Of a stretch of DNA of 64,000 nucleotides, positions 12,389-23,387 are shown one piece after another. This stretch comes from Mytilus californianus (lineage: Eukaryota; Mollusca; Bivalvia; Mytilida; Mytilidae): NCBI RefSeq assembly GCF_021869535.1, contig NW_026262701.1, positions 45,697,278 to 45,761,277 of the forward strand, in the 5' to 3' direction. A program made the position numbers and the translations under genes. The first letter of the stretch is position 1; the number at the start of each line of letters is the position of its first letter. The notes under the pieces were generated by a model. It was given only the letters and a program-made list of their open reading frames with translations, was not told the DNA's origin and made no database searches.

Positions 12389-13200
12389 GTTGACCAAAGT
12401 GCATTTTGTATGAAACTTGAAATAGCTAAATACTAAAAATGTGTGCATAATCACTGATTTCAAAAACACTTCAAAATTACAAAAATGAAGCATTCAAATC
12501 TTACAATTAAATTTTTATGATACAACCTTGAAATTATGAGTTATCATCAAGGATTTCTTTACTTTTCCTTTGTGTTGTGATGTGGTCATGGGAAGCATGT
12601 GCAGTCATGAATGTTGCAATTTATTGAAAAATAAAATATAACTTTGGAATGCAATGAACTGTTCTTAGCCAATGAAGAGTGGGGATTATCCACACAGGAG
12701 TGTCAGAAGTGGTGATAAGTAGTTGACATTTATTTGTTATCTCCCCTTTATTCATAAAGTATGGAAAATAAATTAAAAAACCTAATAAGAGTTGTGTGTT
12801 GAAAAGTGAAATTCACAAGGAATTTGAATTCCCTTTTAAAGATTCTAAATCAGGTATTTAGTCAGCTACTATAATGTTAAAGCAGACTTTTTTAATACAG
12901 ATTTTTAACTTATAGCATTTAATTGAAAACATGAATTTAAAATTCAAATTATCAGAAACATTTCAACAACACTTTATCTATTATAGTTTTACTCTTAAAT
13001 ATAGAACACTTTTGAGTTCCTAACTTTACATCAATATCAAACACTAATTTTCACTATATAATGTTTATGCATAATGGAGAGTAAAAGTGTCGATGAAGCA
13101 CATTTTGTATGAAGCTTTAAAATGTTTCATACTTAAAATGTATGCTTCCTTTTACATACACTTTAAAATTACAAAAAGGAATCATTCAATTCTTTCAATA
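12389..13200 (+). repeat. Third, degraded subunit of the array
   Basis: The order of landmarks matches the array (CAAGGATTTCTTTAC, GTTATCTCCCC, AATTCACAAGGAATTT). Divergence grows to the right and the copy breaks off near 13.2 kb. Confidence 0.65.
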
Positions 13201-13224
13201 ACATTTCTTCAAGGTTTTTATTAG

Positions 13225-13645
13225 TCCACTACAGACAAAGTCGAAGGGGACTTTAGGTTTGCAAGTCTGTCTGTCTGTCCATCAGTCAGTTTGGCAAATC
13301 AGTTTTCCACACTTTTTTTTGTCATGCTTGATGATATTGATTTGATTATTGGTATATAGTTTTATAATGACAAGTTACAGATCAAGTTCAAATTTTTTTC
13401 CGGTCTGATGATTTTGTGCAGAGTTATGGTCCTTGGACTTGGAAAATTCACTCAAATAATCAGTTTTCCACACTTTTTTAAGTCATGCTTGATGATATTG
13501 ACTTAATATTTGTTATATAGTTTACAACATGACAAGTTATTGATCAAGCTAGCATTTTGTTCCAGTACAATGAATTTTTCACCGGTAGGGGACTATGTAT
13601 TGCCATGCAATACTCTCAGAATGCTTGTTAGTTTTCCTATGCATT
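13225..13645 (+). repeat. Hairpin-bounded element, AGTCCACTAC family
   Basis: It starts AGTCCACTACAGAC ... GGGGACTTTAGG with a weak AGTCC/GGACT stem, then GTCTGTCTGTCTGTCC. Two ~160-bp monomers follow (TCAGTTTTCCACACTTTTTT, GTCATGCTTGATGATATTGA). It ends with GGTAGGGGACTATG and the hairpin TATTGCCATGCAATA. The plan is the same as in the other families. Confidence 0.6.
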
Positions 13646-13905
13646 GTAGAGACGTTGTCTTAATTGAAGCTTTGTTTTTCCATAAATGGAGGTGTAAAAA
13701 TGTTGACTCTGCAAATTTTGTATGAAGCTGGAATGCTCTTCATAATAAAATTATGTGCATGATCAGAGCTTTTACAAACACTTAAAAATTTTAAAAGCTT
13801 GAATTTTAGTGCTTCATACTTAAAATGTGTGCATGATTAATGCTTATAAAAAGGAAGTGTTTAATTTGTAGCATTTAATTGTGAAGATGAATTTAAAAGA
13901 ATGTA

Positions 13906-14112
13906 CTGTAAATTCAACTATTAATGTGTGCATTTATTATAGTGAGTCCTTGACCTTTTGCAAAAATTCAAAATCTAACTAAAGCGATTGCTATAAATTT
14001 TATGAAGGTCAATCACTACTGAAATTATGAAAGAGAGTCTTTATTATTGTAACCTGAGACTGTGGCATTTTTCTCAGTAATAAAAACATCATAATAATTT
14101 TTAAATTTACAG
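13906..14112. mobile_element. TA-flanked foldback MITE (CTGTAAATTCA type)
   Basis: The left end CTGTAAATTCAACTATTAAT and the right end AATTTTTAAATTTACAG are inverted copies. TA dinucleotides flank both sides (13904-13905 and 14113-14114), as expected for Tc1/mariner-type insertion. No transposase frame, so it is non-autonomous. Confidence 0.6.
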
Positions 14113-14339
14113 TAATTTATCTATTATAGTATAATTTTAATACAGAACACTTTAGTATTCCTTAACTGCTACTGGGTGTTAATTGTGTTATAGATGACTG
14201 AAAAGATCTCCAAACTGAAACCAATAAAAAAAAACGTGTATCCATTGATTTGTATAGTTTGCTTATTTTTTTGTAAATTTTAGTTTAGTCACTTTAATAT
14301 GATTGTTATAAATGTTGGTCCTTATTGTGTGTCATTTTT

Positions 14340-15648
14340 ATGCCCCCTCTGCAGCGGAGGCATTAAGTAATACCCTTGTCCATCAGAACGTCTGTACTTA
14401 CGTCCCGAAATTGGTTTCCGTTCTCTTAACTTAAGTTTGCCTCAACCAAATGTTATGAAACTTATACACAATGCTTATTGCCACAAAGCACAGATCAATT
14501 TTGAATTTTGGGGGGCATTTCTTTTATCTTTCTAGAGTTATGCCCCTTTACAATGAAAAAATTGCTGAATTTTTCGTTTCCGTTCTCAACACTGACAGTG
14601 AATTTCAAACCAGAAAAAATCTCTTTATTGAAAAACTATTAATTAGAGGATATAAACTGAAATTGGTAGAACAAATTCTATCAAAAATCAAATTCCAAGA
14701 CAGACAAGATAAATTAAAGAAAAAGAACAAAGTTGAAAATAGATATAATATATCATTCATTACAAATTATCATCCTCAAGCAGAAGAACTTCAAAAAATA
14801 TTCAGGAAATACTGGCATCTTATTAAAACGGAATCTACAATAGGTGCCAAATTCCATAAAAACCTATCAATAGGATTCAAAAGAAACAGAAACATTGGTG
14901 AATTAGTGAAACGAGCTATAAAATAATTTATATAAACCTCACAGTTCCTTTCTTACTATGAAACGCATAATTAATTCAACATTGGTTGAAAAAGTTAGAA
15001 AAACAAAAAATCAAAATGCAAATTCTAATTAATAAATTAAAAAATGTAATTATTAAAAACACAATTCAAAAACTATTTAAGAAATTAAAAATTAAAACTG
15101 TAATAATTTAAGTAAAACAGTATTAAAAAAAAAATAAATGAAAAAACAAAAACGAAAGTGGTGGTCTCTGATGAAGGTTTCCCTGGAATAAACACATTTC
15201 CGAAATAACCTGAAACATTGCTTACATAGCACAGTATCAATGTAAGACCAGAGATATGATTCGCACCTAAATGGGTGGATATTAGATCAATTTCTATGAA
15301 ATTTTCCCTGGAATAAAAACATTTCTGAAATAACCCGAAACATTGCGTACATAGCACAGTATCAATGTAAGGCCAGAGATGTGATTCGCACTAAATTGGT
15401 GGATATTGGATCAATTTCTATGAAATTAGGCCAGAGATATGATTCGCACCTAAATGGGTGGATAGATCAATTTCTATGAAATTATGCTTCTTTAAGTTTG
15501 CCTCAACCAAATGTTAAGAAACTTATACAAAATGCTTATTACCACCAAACTCAGATCAAGTTCGAATTTGGGTGGCGTCACTTTTATCGTTCTTGAGTTA
15601 TGTCCCTTTATAATATTACATGCAAGCGGGGGCATCGGACACATTCTC
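14340..15648 (+). repeat. Hairpin-bounded element, GCCCCC family, with nested retroelement
   Basis: It opens ATGCCCCCTCTGCAG and CGGAGGCAT as a short terminal hairpin and ends AGCGGGGGCAT then CGGACACATTCTCC. Monomer landmarks AAGTTTGCCTCAACCAAATG and GAGTTATG.CCC appear near both ends (14430-14560 and 15490-15610). About 900 bp of unrelated reverse-transcriptase-like sequence lies between them. Confidence 0.6.
14590..15480 (+). mobile_element. Penelope-like retroelement fragment
   Basis: From about 14590 to 14923 an open frame encodes a segment typical of the distal reverse-transcriptase region of Penelope-like elements. Landmarks are QTRKNLFIEKLLIRGYK, FITNYHPQAEEL, IFRKYWHLI and FKRNRNIGELVKRAIK, after which it stops at once. 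No GIY-YIG domain is visible. Downstream, TGATGAAGGTTTCC and a CCGAAA..CCTGAAACATTG motif resemble the 3' tail of such elements and occur about three times (to 15480). The first ~35 codons of the frame belong to the flanking GCCCCC repeat. The copy is truncated and non-autonomous. Confidence 0.55.
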
Positions 15649-15649
15649 C

Positions 15650-16364
15650 ATTTATTTTATTCTAACCCAAAAGCTGCATTAAAACAATGATTTATATCAA
15701 CAAGGAGACAACAGTTTTCATATCATATGTATTATCAGCCCTAGGTCAATATATCAGCCCAAGAGCTGAAACCAACAGAGGGCTGAATCATACATCTGAT
15801 AGTAAAAATATCATGTTATGATCTTTTTATCATACTATACTTCCACTTAGAAAAATATTATATAAATATGTTTTATTTAAACAATGTTAATCACAGCTAC
15901 ACAATAATGTACTACAGGACAACAAAATTATAGGCATGCACAGTTGAATATATTTAATTATACATGTTTATGAAATGCATTTTACTGTTAAATGTCCAAA
16001 AGTACTTACATTTTTTAGAGATTGACAGTGAGGTTTTGAACTGATAAAACGTCTCTAAGTGAAATGTTTCAAGATGAACATTGTAGCACTTTCTAAGATC
16101 ATACCAAAGTTTTAAAACATTGAAAAAAATGTATTTGTATAATATGTTTGCATTTTTCGATCATTATGTTAATATTTCCTACAACTGTTTCCTTATATAT
16201 TTGTCATCCAACTTTGCTACTTGATTTTATATTGAACCTATACCATTGAGGTATATTTCCGGAACTTTCCTAAAAACTTTTGAAATGCCATGTGATAATG
16301 TTATGAATAGGCATGCATTATACACTGGTCATAACCGGAAGCAATATTGTAATGAATTTTTCAT
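15650..16364. other. AT-rich spacer upstream of the hAT-like gene
   Basis: No open frame or repeat was recognised. Homologs of the downstream gene extend further N-terminally, so upstream exons could be expected here, but I found no coding-like stretch ending in a suitable donor. Confidence 0.35.
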
Positions 16365-16735
16365 ATGAGTCAGGTAGAGAAACCCGGACATATTCAGAGA
16401 GTAGCAACTCAACTCAGTGACCATGAGATCCACCTTTACTTTTACTTCCTCAGCTTTATCTTGGGACCACTCAACAACTTCAACACCATCTTCCAAGCTT
16501 CAGAGGCACGTATTGGTTACCTGGCAGCAGAGATGAAGACCTTTCTACGTACCTTCCTGGGAAAATTTGTCAAGGCCAAACTCATTCAGACTACTCAAGA
16601 TCTGACAACCATAGATTACAGCAATCCTGACAACCAACTACCAAACAGTATTCTCAGCATTGGACCCAACGCAAGAGGCTACCTGTATGACCACTCAGAT
16701 GACATATCTCCAACAGTACTTCAGAGACGTTTTAG
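16365..16735 (+). CDS. hAT-like gene, upstream exon
   Basis: It encodes residues 1-123 and ends in phase 2 at TTTTAG|GTATTT. The LNNFNTIFQ-type motif precedes a conserved K/L-rich segment (FLRTFLGKFVKAKLI). The true 5' boundary is uncertain. Confidence 0.6.
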
Positions 16736-17617
16736 GTATTTATAACATTTTTTACTATAAATTATAAGCACTTGGGGTTTATGTCAATGAGATACAAAGT
16801 CAAGTACTTGCCACTGGACATTCAGCAATTAGGGTATGCAAAACAATGAGACACTTATTTCTATAACTTTATTAGCAGTTGTGGTATGTGTCAATGAGAT
16901 AAAATATTGATGAGTTAACTGTCCTGAACATGCATGAAGTATTTGCCACTGGACAAAACAGTCTAATAGATAAAATATGATTTGTATGCTTTTGCTTAAG
17001 TGTGCTGTTATAGTCTTAGATATTTATTATTTTATTTCTTTTTCAGCTCAGTTCGTCAATTCTATTGTGCAGTAGTAAAGAAGATGGTGATCAAGTTTCC
17101 CTTCAATGATCCAGTTGTTTCATGTTTGGCTTTCCTCAACCCAGCAGAGAGAGGTAATCTAGACTTCAATGACACACTGAAGATTGTCAAGAGATTTCCA
17201 GTACTTGTACCATCTACCCAGTTTGCAGCATTGGAAGAAGAGTTCATTGACTACCAGGTGACACCAGCTGATGAGCTACCCAAGTTTGACTCAGATACCA
17301 GAGTAGACTCCTACTGGGCTGCAGTTTCAGCAATGACAAACAAGATCAAAGGAACAGCAAGATTTCCACTACTAACAAGAGTTACCAGATCAATGTGTTG
17401 TATACCCAACTCCAATGCAGATTGTGAGAGAGTCTTCAGTATGGTCAAGAAGATACACACAGAACACAGGTCATCACTGGACAACTCAACACTCTGTGAC
17501 CTACTTACCACTAAGATCAACTCAGAATGTGCATGCTACCAGCTAACACCAGACAAAGACTTGTTGACGACAGCAAAGAAAGCATGTGTTGCTTACAACA
17601 AAGACTGTGGAAATTAG
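16365..17617 (+). CDS. hAT-type transposase-like protein, C-terminal part (2 exons)
   Basis: Exons 16365-16735 and 17047-17617 join through a GT-AG intron (TTTTAG|GTATTT ... TTTTTCAG|CTCAGT; 311 bp) into 313 residues. The first exon carries the hAT-like LGPLNNFNTIFQASE stretch. The second carries the C-terminal dimerisation region, with SNADCERVFS at residues 246-255 and RSSLDNSTLCDLL after it. Such proteins, often named zinc-finger BED or SUMO-ligase-like in animals, are usually over 500 residues. The BED finger and most of the RNase-H-like catalytic region are missing here. The first ATG may be fortuitous: CAG|GTAGAGAAACCC just after it could be an internal acceptor, so the call is partial at the 5' end. 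No stop or frameshift breaks the retained part. An AATAAA lies at 17782. It could be a truncated transposon or a domesticated gene. Confidence 0.65.
16780..16970. repeat. SINE-like fragments in the hAT-gene intron
   Basis: TTGCCACTGGACA occurs twice, near GAACATGCATGAAGTATTTG. The same motif in opposite orientation (CCAGTGGCAAATATTTCATG) marks dispersed repeats at 30.37 and 62.22 kb. Confidence 0.45.
17047..17617 (+). CDS. hAT-like gene, terminal exon
   Basis: The acceptor is TTTTTCAG|C and the split codon completes Ser124. It encodes residues 125-313, including the ERVFSMVKKIHTEHR part of the dimerisation region, and ends at TAG (17615-17617). An earlier in-frame ATG at 17090 could be taken as a start, but the splice phase with the upstream exon fits better. 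Confidence 0.7.
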
Positions 17618-17781
17618 TGCCAAATGACAATTTTATAGTGCTGACAATTTTAAGTGATGATAATGTAACTTAGTGCTTTCTACTTAGTGCAAAATGAACA
17701 TTAGAAGCTTTTATGTTTTTATGCTCCTTGTGTATTATTGTTTTGTATTGTTTTGTATTGTTTTTATCTCCTTTAAATGCT

Positions 17782-17787
17782 AATAAA
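17782..17787 (+). terminator. Poly(A) signal of hAT-like gene
   Basis: AATAAA, 165 bp after the stop codon, in a T-rich 3' flank. Confidence 0.5.
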
Positions 17788-18207
17788 TATTATTAATATG
17801 ACATTTACCTTGTTTATCTTTTCATGACATAGTTTGCAATGTATGCATTAATGAAGCAACCAAATCATTGTTTATCAATTTATTTTAAATAGATACATTG
17901 AAAATACAAATAAAACGCTGAAATAAAACAAATATAACACCGAAATAAAACAAATAAAACAAATGAACCAAATGAAAGAAACATCTTTACACAGAATGAT
18001 ACACACAGCATCAAAACAATCTCAAGAGTTCAAGAAACAAACCAAAATTGATCCTAAATATACATGAAATACTTTCTACTGGACATTATTAAAAAAAAAA
18101 ACAGTCATAAGATGAAGTGATACATTTAAATTTTTTTCCCCGGGGAAAATCCCCCATGGAGGTTTTCAAAAGTTGGCAGGTCTGTATGACACCTTGCTAA
18201 GTATCAT

Positions 18208-20548
18208 CAGAGACATATAATACAAGAGATTCGCAACTCGGCGAAATCCCGTAATAACACGCGGCCACTAGTTAAACCTCGCGAGATTTCCTTAGGTAAT
18301 AAAGTCATTAATAAAAGTATTAAAAGTACTTGAAGTAAGGACGAATGTTTAAGCATAACATAAACTGTTTCAGTGTTAAATTTATCATAATTAATAAAAT
18401 AATTTGAGTACATATATAATTATTTATTTTAATGTAATTTTGATTTTAGATTTGTATTATTGAAAAAGAGACATAATTTGATATTGTATTAAAAAAAAAC
18501 TGATATTAAATAATTAACACTTGATAAATTGTGTCAGAGTTCATTTCATTTGATAGTTACATAATGGGTTTCTATTGAATATACACCTGTCTCGGAGACA
18601 TAATTTCACGGTGTGACATGTATATTAGGTTTGAATTATTCGATGACCAGGTAAATCACGAACATGTTATAAATAAAGTGTTTTAATTGACACCTTGTAA
18701 ACAAGAAGTTGTTACACCACAGGTGTCCACGCTCTTTCCAAAAATACAATTCACAAAATGTAAAATTAATTAATGTGGAAAAAAAACTTAATTTATTTGT
18801 TAATTAATTGTTAATCATGATAATCTTTGTTTTTTTTATTCTTGATATTTATAAATTATTAAAATTTTATTTATTTTTATATTCATCAATTATTGGGCTT
18901 GCATTGAGTTTTTTCTGTAGGATTGTCGGTAAATGTTTAATTTGATTTCTAAGTGTTGTTTGACAGTTTCATCATAGGCTTGCATATTGAGTTGTTTTTT
19001 AAATGATTGTGGGTAAATTTATGGTTTCTTCATGTTCGAAGTGTGTATTGAGAATTAATATTTAAGAAAATTACAATTAATTTCTCATTTCAATTAAGCT
19101 TCATTCATGTGCACGCAATATCGAAAATTCCGATTTTATTTCGTGGGATGACAATCTTAATAGTTACGACTTAGATATACTCCTAGTTGAATAAACTGAT
19201 AACGAACTCTTTGTTGATAGTGAAAAGGACGAAAACATAAGCGAGAGACCCACCAACAAAAACAATTGACAATACTGCATACATAGATGGATATGTGTGT
19301 CCTCGAAGCAACAAAAAATCTATAAAAAACACAACATTGAAGTGGGAGCCGAGGTCATACATCAAAGCAACATGGAAGACACTATTTAAAAAGTATTTTA
19401 TAACCTTATTTCCACGAGACAATCATTTGTAGTGGTTTTTGTCTTTTAATCATTTGTAGTGGTTTTTATCTTTTTATTCTGGGGTAAAGAGATGGCAGTT
19501 TAAAAGTAAGATTGTTTATGTGTTTACATATTCAAATCATTGGTGTAAATAAAATCTTTTATTATCAAATATATATATATATATATCTTTTGCAGTCACC
19601 ATTGAAATGTCCTCAATACGATTTTAATTTAAAAATGAATTAGGTTCATGTTTTGAATGAGAAGCGTAGTCTGAAACGACAACAGATGCATGAAGCTCAT
19701 TCATAATATTACGACCAGCAGAAGGCTTCCTTTACTAGGAAAATTTTACTCCTTTTGTAAATTTACTACATTCGTTCATCTTTGGCACCCTAAAAAGAAG
19801 AAAAAAACAATGACTTCAGAATAGGAGAAAATAAACAACTTTGCCATAAACAGAATGAAAAATGAATAAATTGTCTAACAAAATGCAGGCTATAAATTTC
19901 ATAGTGCACAAAAATGAAGGACTGATTTAAGGAAATTTGTCTATGAACAATTTCAATATTTAGCCAGTTTAATAAAAAAAAAAAAGAAAAGAAAAAAAAA
20001 TTGGGAGTAATATAATATCCCTATAATATGACATATTTATTTGTAAATTTCTAGTTTTGACGAAACAGATTGATAAAATTAGCATAGCTGGCTTTGTGTA
20101 TTAATAACAAAATAATAGTCACCTTTGATGATATTTTTAGAAATAACTGTTATTGCCCCATAAAATTATATATTTATTAGCATATTTCAAAGTTTTAAGA
20201 AAAAAATTGGGAGATCAAATGGTTTCTACGGCAATAGGTGAAGTAAAATGGGTAGAGTTTTAACTTTGTTTGTATTTGATTAATCTCATCATTAGAACAC
20301 ATTTTATCAATAACAAATTATTATAATTAGTTTTTTGTAACTTTTAAATATACTTGCATGCTTTAGCTGTGAAAGGTATCGGCATTATCCATTAGAAAAA
20401 TCGTGAGGCATAGAACCTTTTTCACAACAATAGTGGTTTTTTACCCATAAATCCATCGGATTAATCGGCTTTCCGGTGGCCACGTCATTTTATTGGCTGT
20501 TATATAGACTCTACTAGAGTTGCGAATCTCTTGTATTATATGTCTCTG
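18208..20548. mobile_element. Non-autonomous hAT-like DNA transposon with 31-bp TIRs
   Basis: Perfect 31-bp terminal inverted repeats lie at 18208-18238 (starting CAGAGACATATAATACAAG) and 20518-20548 (ending ATTATATGTCTCTG). The direct repeat GTATCAT flanks both sides (18201-18207 and 20549-20555). An eighth base, C, is shared between target and TIR on the left. CAGAG ends and a 7-8-bp duplication fit the hAT superfamily. The 2,341-bp interior is very AT-rich and has no transposase; its longest frame (19183-19422, minus) has no recognised domain. The hAT-like gene at 16365-17617 lies outside the TIRs, so it is not this element's own gene as arranged. Confidence 0.85.
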
Positions 20549-20869
20549 GTATCATCAAGAAAATATGGCATTCAGCGGCAAATCAAATGATTATGACATT
20601 ATCATAGTACTTATAACTGTAAGAAAATGAGATCTGTGACTACTATAACACTGTATTCAGTATACTATGTGTTATATTAGTCTTATATGAGATGCATTTA
20701 TGATCACTGTTCAAATATTACTAAATATCCCTCCCCCTTATTCAAGGTGATGGTTTGATTTTTACTTAAAAGTAAATTTATCTTTTAGATCTATGAGACA
20801 AGCAACTTAACTACATAAAAAACCAAAATAATCATATACATGTATACAAAATATACAGGTCTGTTTTGA

Positions 20870-21240
20870 AATTTAATATTGAAAAGTGAAAATTACATTA
20901 GTGAACAGTTTTTTGTTTATCTCCCCTTAATTCATGTAGAATGAAATAAAATAAAATATTATTATAAAAAAAAATGTATGTCCAAAACTAATATGCACAA
21001 AATATTCATAAACCTTTTTAAAAGCTTACAGATGAAGTGATTTATAAGTTTCTGTAATATTAATTAAAACTTTGTTAATATATTTTAAAATTTTAACCAT
21101 TTGATTATGAACATATATTAAGAATTTCAATAATTAAAATCCTGTCAAAGTTTATCTCTATCTATTATAGTTTTAGTTTTTGCAGGTGGACACATAGTGT
21201 TCATGACTTTCAATATTAATATACATAAAAGATCCATTAT
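20870..21240 (+). repeat. Diverged copy of the 9.4-13.2 kb array unit
   Basis: TTATCTCCCCTTAATTCATG, a GTAATATTAAT..AACTTTG stretch, ACCATTTGATTATGAACAT and CTATCTATTATAGTTTTAG follow the order seen in the array, at lower similarity. Confidence 0.55.
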
Positions 21241-21257
21241 TTAGGTAACAATTTTTA

Positions 21258-21405
21258 TTTATTTCCTGGGCCTGAGGGAGATATGAAGATTTGTTCACCA
21301 AAGAAAATTCTTATTTCCCCGAGGGCTCTACAATGCCCTCGGGGAAATTAAACTTTTTTGAGGGTGAACAAATCTTCATATCTCCTGAAGCAAAGGGAAA
21401 TAAAT
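21258..21405. repeat. Large nested palindrome
   Basis: Perfect 23-bp arms lie at 21277-21299 (GGAGATATGAAGATTTGTTC...) and 21363-21385. Inside is a second perfect 14-bp hairpin, ATTTCCCCGAGGGC (21313-21326) against 21335-21348, with an 8-bp loop. Imperfect pairing extends outward through ATTTATTTCC to about 21258 and 21405. The whole block can fold as one long cruciform. A frame through it has no recognised protein. Confidence 0.85.
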
Positions 21406-21604
21406 GTTTTATTCCACTGTCTTTACTTTACTTACTACCTGAACATAAAATACTAATCTATATACATTTTTTTTCTTATCCGTTTATTTGTATAGCTAAA
21501 CATTGATAAACAATAACAATCAAAAGTCATAAAAATTTATTCTTTTTGTTTTAACGTCTGAAATAATTTTGAACACAATATTAACTTTACCTAATAGCTA
21601 TTTA

Positions 21605-22316
21605 AAACGTTATGTACATTGTGTGTAACGTCGCGAGTTATTGCCCTTAAACGACAAATTTTACCATTCTTTTTCATTTTTGCTTATTAGCTTGAAAACT
21701 ATAAACTTTAAATTGCAAAAATGATCAGCAAGACAATTTCTACAAATAAGTTTACATGGTCGATATTAGAGTTATTGCCCTTTGATGACGATTTTTACCA
21801 ATTTTTTGTGTTTTTTCCATATAACTTAAAAATTATGAAAGATAGATAGAAACTTTAAAAAGTAAAAATGATCAACAAGACAATATCTACCATTAAGACA
21901 ATATGGTGAAAATCATCTGATGACTCCTTGTTGGAGTTATTGCCCTTTAATGACAATTTTTACCATTTTTTTGCTTTTGCCTTATACAAAAATGTATGAT
22001 AAAAATTATTATAGATAGATAGAAACTTAAATAAGCAAAAATTATCAGCAAGACAAGATCTACTAACAAGTCAAATTTTCCAATATAGTTAGTAGACTGT
22101 CACTCTTTACAGGAGTGATTTCCCTTAAATTAGGATTTTTTTTACCGTCTTTTGTGTTTTAAGCAAAAACTAAACAGACTTAATGACCAGCAATACAAGA
22201 TCAACAAAACAGATTTTTGTCATGAATTCTATTCTCTTCTCCAGTGTTGGAGAGTGTCCTTTGTTGAATATGCATATAGACCAAGGTGAGTGATAAAGGC
22301 TCTTTAGAGCCACTAG
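21605..22316 (+). mobile_element. Helentron-like element, 5'-truncated copy (E)
   Basis: Repeated GAGTTATTGCCCTTTGATGA-type monomers lead to the 3' terminal hairpin AGGCTCTTTAGAGCC followed by ACTAG and T. The 5' terminal hairpin (AGCTCACCTGGCCC) is missing. The body matches the full copy at 53.19-54.91 kb. Confidence 0.6.
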
Positions 22317-22329
22317 TTATAGTTTGTTC

Positions 22330-22640
22330 TTATGTTGTGCTGAAACACCGCTGTCCTATGTTAGGGGAGAGTTGAGCACAGAGAAACATGTTTAACGCCG
22401 CCACATTCTTTATGTGCTTGTCCCAAATCAGGAGCCTGTAGTTCAGTGGTTGTCGTTGGTTCATGTCTGTCATATTTGTTTTTTTCGTAATTTGTTTTGT
22501 TATTAATTAGGCCGTTGGTTTTCTCAAATAAATTGTTTCATATTTTTCATATTTGGGCGTTTTAAAGCTGACTATATGGTATGAGTTTTTCTCATTGTTG
22601 AAGCCATACAGTTGCCTATAATTGCTTACATCCACTTCAT
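22330..22640. repeat. Dispersed bivalve repeat fragment
   Basis: GTCCCAAATCAGGAGCCTGT and AGTTCAGTGGTTGTCGTTGG, then TTAGGCCGTTGGTTTTCTCA, match in reverse the repeat at 46.09-46.39 kb. Non-coding. Confidence 0.55.
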
Positions 22641-23380
22641 TTGAACGATAGTTGTTTCATAAGCAATCATACCACATCTTCTTATTTTTATAGTAAATTC
22701 TGTAACCATGGACTTTTTATACTAGTAATATTTGTACACCTGGACACATTTTACCAGGACTAATTTATCTCTTACATTTACACGCAGGCCACGAAGAGAA
22801 CTCCAAAATGAACTGTTATCCAAAAGGAAATATTCAAATTAATGTTTGCTCAAGAAAGTGGGGTAACAGGAGACTTTATTTGTGCAAGTACAAATAACGC
22901 AAACATTTATTTGTGTACATGTTATTTGTACAATAATTGGCTGATTGCAGGATAAAAGTAGATATATGGATTAGGTCAATGAGACAAGCAACCTTACAAC
23001 ACAAATAACCAAAAGACATCATCAGACAATTGAATTCACAATCTCCATTTATCTGTAGTCTGAATTGGGAGGGTAATTTCATTTTGGTTACATACAAGTC
23101 CATCAGACAGTCGGGGAAAAAATAAAAATTGCAATTTCATGAAGGAATAACAGTCACTCCCAAGGTCGCCAGACATTGGGCAAAGATCAGTAGAAATTTA
23201 TTTGGTCCAGTTAAGTGATATGAATTACTGGACCAAATGAACAGTAAAATTTTTAATTTGTCCAAATCATATGTGTAAATATCCTGTAAAAAAGAATCTG
23301 GTCCAGTTAAGAAGAATGATTTACTGAACCAAATGTCCATTTGATTTCTCAAAGCCTTGGGAACCACTGGAATAAATGAT
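22641..23380. other. Spacer upstream of the first SPIDR exon found
   Basis: No exon is supported. Two inverted GGTCCAG...CTGGACC pairs occur at about 23199-23235 and 23300-23333, in a short direct repeat. An open stretch near 22787-22860 was examined as a possible exon and rejected. Confidence 0.35.
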
Positions 23381-23387
23381 CAGAATG

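Noticed and set aside
19183-19422. Minus-strand 79-codon frame inside the 2.34-kb TIR element as a possible transposase remnant.
   Set aside because: No hAT motif, hydrophobic composition and far too short.
22787-22860. Possible extra SPIDR exon: acceptor ACACGCAG|GCC followed by a stretch reading FKLMFAQESGVTGD in one frame, faintly like vertebrate KVLFTKETAGYLRG.
   Set aside because: The matching frame has a stop soon after the acceptor. No donor gives the phase needed by exon a, and the resemblance is too short to trust.
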